DNA of 64,000 nucleotides from Acanthosepion esculentum (Eukaryota > Mollusca > Cephalopoda > Sepiida > Sepiidae): positions 13,869,622 to 13,933,621 of the forward strand of contig OZ038496.1 of the NCBI GenBank assembly GCA_964036315.1. The letters are read 5' to 3'. The position numbers and the translations under genes were made by a program. Shown here piece after piece: positions 38,655-48,952 of this stretch; position 1 is the stretch's first letter, and each line of letters starts with the position of its first letter. The notes below the pieces were generated by a model. It saw only the letters and a program-made list of their open reading frames with translations. It was not told the DNA's origin and did no database searches.

Positions 38655-39135
38655 AAACCTGCCTCATGAATATTGGCTCTCAATGTTCAACCTGTTGTAA
38701 TGCACCCTATTCATCAGTCAGTTATGTGCCCTGTGTGATACACGTGTAGGCGATTATGTATCTTTCGATACATGACTGATGAGGCAGATTTTTTCCCGCA
38801 GTAGGTTGCCATTTCTTTCTTTGGTAGACCAGTTGCCATCCAAGGCTATAGAACCCGATCTGTTCTGCTATTTACCCATAGCTGGAGGGAGAAGAAGAGG
38901 ATTCAGACCTTTCCCGAGGGTATTAGCACGTAAGTGAATATAATGGATTCGACTGGAATTCGAACTCAGATCTCCGATTTCTCAATCCGAGCCGCTATCC
39001 ATTACTCCACCGTGCCTCCTCCTACTCTGCCATAATATATGACGACATCATCGCAAATAATGCAGGCAATCACGTAAACAGTGAGACTTTGACCACAAGC
39101 AGTGAAACTTTGAGAGCCAATATTTATAGGGCAGA
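38655..39135. repeat. older inverted repeat interrupted by a SINE
   Basis: AATATTGGCTCTCAATG at about 38669 and its inverted partner TTTGAGAGCCAATATTTAT at about 39107 enclose the SINE at 38712-39018. The SINE therefore inserted into an existing foldback sequence. Confidence 0.65.
38712..39018 (-). repeat. tRNA-derived SINE, near full length
   Basis: This is the best copy of the family in the window. On the minus strand it opens with a CACGGTGGAGTAATGGATAG A-box region and GAGTTCGAATTCCAG B box. The body includes GTATGAATCCTC (as reverse of GAGGATTCAGACC), the CATAGCTGGAGGG segment and the TATGTATCTTTCGATACATG hairpin word near its 3' end. Length is about 307 bp. Confidence 0.88.
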
Positions 39136-40508
39136 TATAAGTATGTTGAAATGGTTAAAAGTCATTGTATTTTAACAAAAAAAAAAAAAACAAGTTATTT
39201 CACGTTCTTAACAAAAAAAAAAAAAAGACTGTATCCACTCTCTGGCCTTCTATGTTGTATTTTGGAATATCAAATTTTGTTTTGAGGAGAGTATATGCTA
39301 CTCATCAAATACATATCACATATTTGCAGTCTATGAGTTCCCGTATGGGAGTGGGAAGTACACACCTCCTCAAAACAGGGATCAACTTTGCAAAATAAAA
39401 GGAGAATGTCAGATGTGGAACAGCCACATTATGGTAAAAAGAAAAGAAAAAAAAAGGAAAATTAGTTTGAATGAAAAAATATAATCCTTACAACAGATCC
39501 CCTAGAAAAATAGAAAGTTCAGATGGTATACTAACGTCAGTTTTATATTAAGCAAATACAAAACTTATGACATTTTTTTTTTCATTTGTATGACATATCT
39601 ATTTTCCTTTATAAGAAGATATACAAAGTTTCTTCTTGCTCGAGTTTCCTTATTCAATTGGTTATCGATTGATAGAATAAAGATCTTTGTTCATAAATAT
39701 CACCTTTTTTGTTTTTTTTAAACAGCAAAATAAATTCTTGGGGTTTCCAAACTATGGCCCACAAGATCATTTCTTCATAACGGCCATATTTCTTTTTCCT
39801 TCTGAATTACATAATGCTGATTGTGGAAAACTTCTTTCACTCTTTCCTACCAACACACACAATGCTGATTACAATAAGAAAAAAAAAAGAAGAAAAAAAA
39901 GAAGAAAAAAAAAAAGAAAAAAAAAGAAGAAAAAAAAAGAAGAAAAAAAAAGAAAAAAAAAAAAGAAAAAAAAAAGAAAAAAAAAAAAAAAGAAAACCCA
40001 GATCCAGATAAAACTTATTCATTTGTAAAACTGATTTTTTTTCTTTTATATAAAATATCTGATGTGGCTCATGCAATAGCATTGTGACCAATAATTGTGA
40101 ACAGAGGAGAACAATTTTTCTCTACATAAAGAAATGCATATATTGCCCATTCAACTACATGATTATAATAAAGCCTCGTTTCTCTAAAGCATGGTGGATC
40201 TTCCAATTCCATCTTAGAGAAAACTATCCTTATTTTTCTGATACACAAAATTCAGTATTTCCCTTTTTATTCCACTAGAAATCTACATTTTGTTTTTTAT
40301 ATAAAGAAAGTCAATTTGCATATAGAGTGTAACTGTCTTCTGTTCCGTTATAAGAGATTGGCAAAATGATATAAACTAAAATATTTCTTAATACTACCAT
40401 ACTTAAAGATGCAATGTAATGGATATTCAACTGTCTTATCTAATACAGAATATAATAAATACCATAAACACTAAATATTAAATATACACCCAATATATTA
40501 AGCTCTTT

Positions 40509-40513
<5 letters not shown>
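39136..40513. other. AT-rich non-coding
   Basis: Apart from the purine-rich array at 39877 I see nothing to annotate. Lysine-rich and phenylalanine-rich frames here come from that array. Confidence 0.45.
39877..39996. repeat. (A)nG / (GAA)n purine-rich simple repeat
   Basis: About 120 bases made only of A and G, with blocks such as AGAAGAAAAAAAAGAAG. Confidence 0.95.

Positions 40514-40557
<44 letters not shown>
40514..40557. repeat. (TA)n microsatellite
   Basis: Uninterrupted alternating TA tract of about 40 bases. Confidence 0.95.
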
Positions 40558-40560
<3 letters not shown>

Positions 40561-40806
40561 TATTGGGGCAGCAGATTATTATTTAAACATATATTGTTAA
40601 ATATAACGGACAATGAATGTCTATGTTTAATCATGAGCCGTTCTAAACTTCATATTGTTGCTTTAATTTGGGGTGAAAATAAAGGCAAAAATTGTCCAAG
40701 ATTTGGATATTTTTTTTATTAAGATGGTCCTTGATGTAAGCTTTCAGCTCATATGAACCATCTTCAGAGTGGTTATACGGACATTTAAACAAAGATATTC
40801 ACCATC

Positions 40807-40919
40807 AAAGATTGCTATGCAACGATAACAGTTGTGGACTAGCAGACGTCAGAACCGCATCATAAATTTACAACTTGTGTCTGCTATTCCACGACCGTTA
40901 TCGTCGCATAGCAATCTTC
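40807..40919. repeat. imperfect palindrome / small MITE-like element
   Basis: AAGATTGCTATGCAACGATA on the left and TATCGTCGCATAGCAATCTT on the right are inverted copies (19 of 20 by eye). The inner parts also pair (GTGGACTAGCAGACG against GTCTGCTATTCCAC). No coding content. Confidence 0.8.
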
Positions 40920-41347
40920 TATGTCAATATAACAGAATATCATCAATAAGTTGTTTTATGTTATCGATAAATTTGCCAAAATTCATATCAACTTTTATTT
41001 TATATTATCCCCCACTGAGTATGTTCTAATGTTGGTACATTAATTTTCAAGGATTGCTTCGTGTGTAGTTACGCAACTGGTTTTTAATTCTGGTGTTCTC
41101 ACATTTGATGGAACCAATTTCAATAATTTAATAAAATAAACAGAACTTGTCCATATTATTTAACAAAACATGTTTCAGAGAGCAATTGCTGCTGAAAAAC
41201 ACTTTATTAAATATATGTTTGTGTATGTGTCTGCTTTCCTTATATTACAACAGTTTCCAGAAATTTTGAGAGTTGTAATACAAGGGAAGCAGACAATATT
41301 ACATTAAGTGTTATCATATATTCAAGTGTAGGTATAAAAAAAATAAA

Positions 41348-41350
<3 letters not shown>

Positions 41351-41409
<59 letters not shown>

Positions 41410-41540
41410 TGAACATTGAAGTCAACACTTAGAGGCGACAGGCTGTTTCATGTTAGACACAATTGTCAGGCCTGACAATTGTGTCTAGCATGAAACAGCT
41501 TGTCGCCTCTAAGTGTTGACTTCAATGTTCACTTTTATAT
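41351..41540. repeat. (TA)n tract joined to a 140 bp near-perfect palindrome
   Basis: A TA tract at 41351-41404 runs into a palindrome from 41401 to 41540, whose centre is between 41470 and 41471 (GTCAGG/CCTGAC). The two 70-base arms differ at two positions by eye and have no spacer. The arm sequence (GTGAACATTGAAGTCAACAC, GGCGACAGGCTGTTTCATG) recurs singly at about 34697 and in diverged form at 42177 and 42440. Confidence 0.93.
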
Positions 41541-41613
41541 TTACACACACTATCTCTGATATTGAGCACTTTAGCCCATAAATATAGCACTCCTTAAGTG
41601 TATATTTCTTCAT

Positions 41614-41635
41614 ATATATATATATATATATATAA
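41614..41635. repeat. (TA)n microsatellite
   Basis: Short alternating TA tract. Confidence 0.9.
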
Positions 41636-41779
41636 AGAAATGGGCTAAGTTCAACAATTATTTTAATATATTTTCTGTTTGTACGTTATTTTTGTGGATA
41701 CGAATATTTAAGTAAATGCTTTGTTTATAATAAACAGTATTCACTACATTTAACTGGCCTGAATATCCGAGAAATTTTA

Positions 41780-41912
41780 TAGAAAATATGTGTCCTCCGA
41801 CAGGAATCAAACCTGTATCCTACATGGAGCTGTCATATAGCCTCACTAGCTAAAATGACCATACCATGTAGGATACAAGTTCAATTCCTTTCAGAGGACA
41901 CATATTTTCTAT
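41780..41912. repeat. palindrome with tRNA-like arms
   Basis: ATAGAAAATATGTGTCCTCC and GGACACATATTTTCTAT are inverted. GTATCCTACATGG and CCATGTAGGATAC pair as well. The right arm carries AGTTCAATTCC, like a pol III B box, so each arm may be a truncated tRNA-like SINE in opposite orientation. Confidence 0.75.
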
Positions 41913-42051
41913 GAAATCAATCCAACTATGTAGGTCTGATGAATTGGATCGTGATTATGATTCCAATGTAATATTAGTGTTTGAGCCTTTTATATTATAT
42001 TCTTACCCTGTTTTGGACATCGAGTTCTACCTGAATTCTATTCTCCTGGGA

Positions 42052-42056
<5 letters not shown>

Positions 42057-42086
<30 letters not shown>
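42057..42086. repeat. (TA)n microsatellite
   Basis: Alternating TA tract of about 28 bases. Confidence 0.92.
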
Positions 42087-42087
<1 letters not shown>

Positions 42088-42176
42088 ACCACTAATATTA
42101 TATATATATTAGTTATGGTATGCTATATTTATGGGTACAAGTGCTCAATATCAGGAGTAGAACATGTGTAAATACA

Positions 42177-42500
42177 AGAGTGGGCACAGAGGTGAACACC
42201 GAGTGGCAACAATTTGTCTAATGCTGTCGTCAGTCCATGTGTGTATTGGATGGTAGCTTGACTATTTATATATGCTGGTCAATGGGGGCATCATAGGTAG
42301 CAGGGACAGTTATTTCACGTTCATTGTGTTAACCTTAACTGTTATGGGATAATTGTTCGGATAATAAAACAAAAATAACTGATCCTGCTACTCATAATGC
42401 CTAAATATATAGTAGAGCTACCATCTAACACACAAGGCCTGAAGAATGTATTCATGCATAAAACAGACTATTGCCACTCTATGTTGACTTCAATGTCCAC
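42177..42500. repeat. foldback relative of the 41401 palindrome
   Basis: The left arm (GAGTGGGCACAGAGGTGAAC, GAGTGGCAACAATTTGTC) and right arm (GACTATTGCCACTCTATG, TTGACTTCAATGTCCAC) are diverged inverted copies around about 200 bp of other DNA. A further fragment is at about 43090-43190 (TTTAGACCTGGGCCTGAAGA). Confidence 0.6.
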
Positions 42501-42706
42501 TACATATACTTTTATCACTTAAACGTTACTTTTAGTAAATGCTAGTAGTTGAGTAGACTTTTTTTTAATATTTTTAAACAGTATATTATTGTTCTTAATA
42601 TTCAAGAAAACTTATTAAAGATTTTTTTAATAAGCTTTATGGAATATTCAGGCTTATTGTTAAAAACTAAGAAGCAAATATGGTTATACACTAAAAATAA
42701 CATTTA

Positions 42707-42707
<1 letters not shown>

Positions 42708-42740
<33 letters not shown>

Positions 42741-42741
42741 C
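42708..42741. repeat. (TA)n(CA)n compound microsatellite
   Basis: TA tract followed directly by ACACACACAC. Confidence 0.9.
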
Positions 42742-43289
42742 CCTGAAAAAATTAAATTCAGTTGAAGGTAAGTGCGAATTTGTAAACAGTGACTGCTACT
42801 GCTGATAATGCAATGCTCTTCTATGAATCGAGCACTCTGAGTCACTGGCGTGTTTATTCAAAAATAAATATGTAAAAATTCACCTTCCTCTTTGCCAGGA
42901 GCTGATAGCTTAGGGGAAAAATCTCTGACTGATGCCAAATCAGTCAGGTTTCAATCCTAGCTTGAGGCAATCAGATGTCTAGCCACACTGATGAGCTGTG
43001 ATACAGCGAAACAGTCTGTCTGTGGATGACAATATATGGTTATATATGTGGTTATAGGAATCAATACTGCATAGTGAATATCAGTTTCACACTTCAATAA
43101 AATCTTTAGACCTGGGCCTGAAGATCACATTGATGTGTGAAACTGACAGTCACCATGAACTGTTGATCTCTATGTCCACAATGTGTATATTTATGTCCAA
43201 TATTGAGTACCCTATAGACAGAGATCTGAAAGTTTAGTTTAATAAATCAAAATTCAATAAACTTATCCTGCTATACAGTTAAATGGCAG

Positions 43290-43295
43290 TTTATT
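43290..43295 (-). promoter_or_regulatory. candidate CASD1 polyadenylation signal
   Basis: The minus strand reads AATAAA here, about 330 bases beyond the CASD1 stop. It is the first clear signal I noticed downstream. In such AT-rich DNA the hexamer is common by chance, so this is only a candidate. Confidence 0.3.
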
Positions 43296-43626
43296 TACCC
43301 AAACCCCAAATAATGAGCTCTTGCTCTGCATTTTGTTTACATACGCTGCACATAATAGTGTGTGTTGGGTCCTTCTTACCATAATTACATTTTACATAAA
43401 GCGATTTTCATTCTATAGAAAACACACACACACAGACAGACCAGGCAATCAAACCCTGACCAAGCAATTTCTCCTTGATCCCTTTCACTTCAAATCACCC
43501 TCCCCATCAACTTCAATGCGTCCTCTCTTTATCTTGCTCACCCCGCCCGCCCCACGTCTTTGCAGAGTTTCTTTTTCTTTGCTTTTGCTATCAACATCAC
43601 AGACATGCTCTTGCCGCTTTGTCTCT

Positions 43627-43884
43627 TCACAAGACCAGGGCCCCCTGACTGATGCAGACCGGGAGCAGAATGCCAAAAAACAGGACAATGTTACGTAGGA
43701 GCAGCTTCCAATCACTAGGGACAGCGTACTTCACCAGTCCAGTTGTAATGCAGTGGATCTCGTGACAGATGCACACTAGGATGTAGGAAGTGATCACCAC
43801 ATTCAGTACAGGGTAGCCAGGGACCAGCACGAGGATGCCGTGGGTATCAGAGGCCAGCCAAATGTGGTACTGGGCAATGAATAA
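43627..43884 (-). CDS. CASD1: CASD1 terminal coding exon
   Basis: 258 bp, 85 codons plus TGA stop. Acceptor TTTTCTAG. It opens with [20 protein letters not shown], continues the conserved motif of the preceding exon, and has two hydrophobic segments ([20 protein letters not shown] and [18 protein letters not shown]). The exon is clearly less AT-rich than the DNA around it, which fits coding constraint. Confidence 0.96.
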   Translation of the reverse strand, partial: LFIAQYHIWLASDTHGILVLVPGYPVLNVVITSYILVCICHEIHCITTGLVKYAVPSDWKLLLRNIVLFFGILLPVCISQGALVL

Positions 43885-46800
43885 CTAGAAAATGGAAAAA
43901 TAAAAACAAATTACAATCAATTCCAAATATAATATACATTTAATTACAACAACAACAAGAGTAAAAAAAAAAAACCCAATAATGAAAAGCATTTATTACA
44001 GCTTTTATCACAGTTTTGGTTTATGCAGGTTTAATTTGTGAAAAGAAAAGCTTTTCATTAAAGTTGCTTGAAATGTTAAAAAAGTCACATTTTAACTTTA
44101 CAGTTATATGTATAAACAGAAAACACAAATAATTAACGTTATAATATTTTTTGTTGTCATGTTTTGTTTTGACAATCATTTTCACCTTTTTATTTATAAA
44201 TACCTGCTTATGTCTGATTTTCATAACGAGAAACGAAATTAAGAAAAAGAACTTCAAAGTGCAACAAAACTTACCTCTAAAGATATTTTCCCAAACCAAG
44301 CAAAAAATGTGCTGTATTTTGTCCGAAGCCAGCCAGGGACGTTACGCAAAATGATATATGAAATAATCTAAGGAAGAAACAAAACAGATTAGAATTTAAT
44401 TTCTTTCTCCCAATTTCATTCATGTTAAAATACTTATGGATGGAATATGTAATGAAATATATAAAGCCTTGAGATTCTGAGGTGAAAGAGAGTGATCAAA
44501 ACAACAAAAGTAAAGCTACTCACCTGAAGGAGTTATCAATGAATAAAATATTTTCCTCGTTGACTATAAGTTGTACAAATCCATCAAATTGAGCTCACTT
44601 TTGTTTCAAATACTTTTCATTTTTTTCATTGTATTAATAATTACTGTGACACAATAGGTCCGAGTTAAATTACCTAGCACAACCACAAAGTCAAGTGTGC
44701 TCTCAATGGTTTTATCTGGGACTTAAGCACCAGCTGTTTTCATGATAACCCACAGTAAAATTGAGAGGCGGATAGATTCAAAAGCAACCACCCACCACCC
44801 AGAAGTTAGAGAGAAGGCTAAAATAATAGATAAATAAAAACTTTCGGGATCAAGTGCCACTTGGTTGGAAGGTAAGAAATTCTGGTCATGGGCCTATATA
44901 GTCAGGCTGTATACTAAATGGGCAGTCATTCAGAAAGCTGTCCTGATGTAGAGACGAACAAAGGGATAATAGGAAAGAGTCAGCAATCAGAGTGACAGGG
45001 GAGAGACAGAGGCAGATGAAATTCTCACTGGCTAAAGTAAATATAAAATACAAAAGTAGCAGCAAAGATGTCCTAAGTGTCACTTACCTAGCCCCCTAGA
45101 TGGTGTCAGCCAAAATCGCAAATAAATAACTCAATAAATTGTGTTTTGGTTTGGTTTGTTTTACAGCATATCAACCTCAATGGGTGATTTAATGCTGACA
45201 ATTTTTATTGTTGGTAATATTTTCCCTTCAAATATGTATTGCTGGTAATAATCTTTTTACAAGTATTTCTGGTATTAAAACCTATTTTTTACACTTTCAT
45301 AGTGAGTATTTCTGTTAATGTTTTTTCCCTTCAATAATCTATTGAAGGTAATATGTTTTGTTTTTTTCCCCAAAAATATATTGCTGGTAATATTTTGTTT
45401 GTAATAATTTTCCTTTAAAAAAAGTACTGCTGGCAATAATTCTTCCTTCACAAAATCATTGCTAGTAATAGTTTTTCCTACAAAAAAGTACTGCTGGCAA
45501 TAATTCTTCCTTCACAAAATCATTGCTAGTAATAGTTTTTCCTACAAAAAAGTACTGCTGGCAATAATTCTTCCTTCACAAAATCATTGCTAGTAATAGT
45601 TTTTCCTACAAAAAAGTACTGCTGGCAATAATTCTTCCTTCACAAAATCATTGCTAGTAATAGTTTTTCCTACAAAAAAGTACTGCTGGCAATAATTCTT
45701 CCTTCACAAAATCATTGCTAGTAATAGTTTTTCCTACAAAAAAGTACTGCTGGCAATAATTCTTCCTTCACAAAATCATTGCTAGTAATAGTTTTTCCTA
45801 CAAAAAAGTACTGCTGGCAATAATTCTTCCTTCACAAAATCATTGCTAGTAATAGTTTTTCCTACAAAAAAGTACTGCTGGCAATAATTCTTCCTTCACA
45901 AAATCATTGCTAGTAATAGTTTTTCCTACAAAAAAGTACTGCTGGCAATAATTCTTCCTTCACAAAATCATTGCTAGTAATAGTTTTTCCTACAAAAATG
46001 TATTGCTGGTAATAATTTTTTTCTCAATGTATTGCTGTTAAATATTTTTCATTAAAAAAAATTATTACCTTTTTTTTATACCTCCACAGCGTTTTGTCCC
46101 CTATTTGGTGTCAACTATTTGCCTATAACTGGCACCCTAACAGGTGCTTCCACCACGGGTCAGGGTGAACCTGCGAACACCAGCAATTAAGAGGTGGTTC
46201 CTTGCTCCTCAAAACCTCCTGATCAGAGGCCTTGCTGTTGGACATAGTTTATCGTCTTGCCCAGGACACCTTATTGGGGGGGGGGGGGTTACCCCTCTGC
46301 AGAGGTGCAGTCAGTGTATTCTGAAGCCCCAGCCAACAGGGCTATATATTGTTTTCTTTTCTTACTATGGTGCTATTTCACCTTCTGCTCCCTTGTGAGC
46401 ATACACTGGGCCTTTACCAGTTTTTGTTCACACCAACACTAATGAGAATTGGAACACATCATTGGGATGAATCTTTCTAGTGAAAGACTGTTAGGGCTGG
46501 TTGTCTGTTTACATTACTACAACAGAACTTGAGATTTAAAGACAGTACAAAATTGAAAGGCTTTTGTTAGAGTAATTTGGGACAAAAGAAGAAAGTACAA
46601 TATCTTTTAAAATCTTCCTTTTGAATGCTATTATACATTTGTATTTTCAGAAACATAAAAGTACTGGAACTTTTCGGATCAACTGATTTACAAAAGCAGA
46701 CTAATTTATCTAAATAAAAAAAAAATAAAAAAATAAGTGAAATTGTAATAAAGATGAAAGGTAAGGAGATTAGTTTTTACACAAAAGAAAATATTTTAAA

Positions 46801-47291
46801 AATCAGAATAAAAACTTACAGGTAAAAATGTTAGGTAAGAGTGAACATCATTGCACTGGGGCTTACTGCTGCAGACCCATGCAAACACTGTGTAACCCTG
46901 AAAAGAAAAACACCAAAGGTAAAGAAAAGATTTTCATAAAATGAAGAAAAATTCTTGGCAGTTTAAAAAATTACTATTCTTTTTTATCTCCTTGACTCCT
47001 TAGTGAGCAACCAATCCAGTGTTTGTGCTAAATCCCCAGATGTCAGAGAACAGCTATTATAGGTTTTAGGCATTTCCAAGAGATTAATGAATGCTAGTAG
47101 TATTACCTATATATACACTTATTCTATGACTTTTACCGTGTGTGTGTGTGTGTGTATATTTTATTGTTATACGTTATTTATATAGACACAAATATTTAAG
47201 TAAATGCTCTGTTTATAATAAACAGTATTAACAACATTTACTGACCTGAATATAAAATATCATAAAATAATTGTCGGACTTAGTCCATTTC

Positions 47292-47338
<47 letters not shown>

Positions 47339-47582
47339 GTGAGTTTGCTACATATATTTGGATATATTTCTTTTATCTCTGTAAAACCTAGCACAGGGAA
47401 AATCAGGGGGCAAGGTCTTAGTTACGACAATGGTTGACTGTTTTGAGAAAACATCAAACACAACAATATTAATAGAAAAAAATATTTAAGGACTTAAATT
47501 TTATATTTGGCAGCATGGGTTGAGTATTTTATAAATATCTTTAAATCCACCCAAAAGCTTATAAAAGTACATCTAAAATAAA

Positions 47583-47630
<48 letters not shown>

Positions 47631-48874
47631 TGGTCAATGTGAATTCCACAATCCTTTCCTTAGTTGCATAATGTGCTTCACCAGGGTTACAAACAGTTTT
47701 GAATTCAGAGTTTTCTTTCTACTAGGCTGGTTGTCAACCAAGGCTAGAGCCCAGACTGCCACTATCCATTACTCCACCATGCCTACTATATATAGTTTGT
47801 CTGATGACCACAAAAGTGCTTGAAACAAACTCATATCCATACAACTGAATATGTTAGCTCTATCACTGATATTGTGCACTTTCCAATAAGTACCACGCAT
47901 ATATAATACTAGCAGCATGGCCCGTGCTTGATTCAAAAATCGTACGACTCATACAGCAATCGCTATCACTTGACTTAAAATATTTTTGCCCTTCTTTGCC
48001 TTTAAAGGAGTGCCCTTTGCCGTGCTGATGTTGCTACATGCCTTACTTCTTGCCTATCTCACACTGCAAATTTTTCTAAGCTCTATACTAAACATTAAAT
48101 CTGTTACAAAAAAAGAACTAAACAAAATGAACACAAAACGATCAGCTTTAAAAAAGGACTCGTAACGGGAAAAACTGAATGAAAAAAAGAATGTTAACAA
48201 CAAATACTTTTTCACACCCAACCCAGTTCTGCGGAATCAGAATCAACGTTGAGTTTAAGCAAGCGAATGAGCCAATTGGAGTAAAGTGCCATGCAGATTT
48301 AAATTTTCCCCGTTTGTGACGAATGCAGCTATTGATTTTTTTTGCATGCTAGTTAACATTCGTGTCAGTCAGCTGTTGGCTCTCACGCTGGCCAATAGAA
48401 TCTTCCTGCCTATTCGTGGCAGTTAGCTATAGGCTCTCACTCTGGCCAGTAGAAAATGTCCGCAAACTACATGAAAACTGCCGTAGAAGCATGAAAAAAT
48501 CAATTATTTCCACTATCGATGGGAGTTGGGAAAAAGTCGGTCTTGGCCTTCCCGCTAACTTGGAGCATGTGCATGTAAATTTTGGTGCAAATCCGTCAAA
48601 AATTGCGGCCATGCATTCGTTACACACACACACACATCCTGCCTTTTATAGATAGAGATATATAGAAATCATATTATATATATAAAATTTATTCGAAAAT
48701 TATAACAAACATGTTATAAAATCGCTGCAAAATGGCTATTTTTGTAGCGATTTTATAACATGTTTATGTTATAATTTTCGAATAAATTATATTTGCTCTA
48801 CTCTGTATTGAGCACTCTTATAAGAATAATATTTTTGGTTATTGGAATTTATTCCATATACACCCATCCTATAC

Positions 48875-48952
<78 letters not shown>

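Larger units (their letters stand above)
47469..48885. repeat. intronic duplication, copy 1, with an 867 bp insertion
   Basis: Same order as 52060-52640: GGCAGCATGGGTTGAGTATT, a TA tract, GTGAATTCCAC, AGGGTTACAAACAGTTTTGA, TTGTCAACCAAGGCTAGAGC (a SINE-derived part), GAATATGTTAGCTCTATCAC and, after the insertion, TATATTTGCTCTACTCTGT and CACCCATCCTATACTTG. The insertion at about 47891-48757 is absent from copy 2. Confidence 0.88.

Noticed and set aside
39687..40091. Lysine-rich and phenylalanine-rich open frames
   Set aside because: Translation of an (A)nG simple repeat.
43321..43698. Plus-strand 125-codon frame
   Set aside because: It is antisense to the CASD1 terminal exon and 3' flank, which has the better evidence.
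45425..46000. CRISPR-like regular array
   Set aside because: Whole units repeat with no unique spacers, in an animal intron: a minisatellite. The same holds for 19396, 20403 and 59026.
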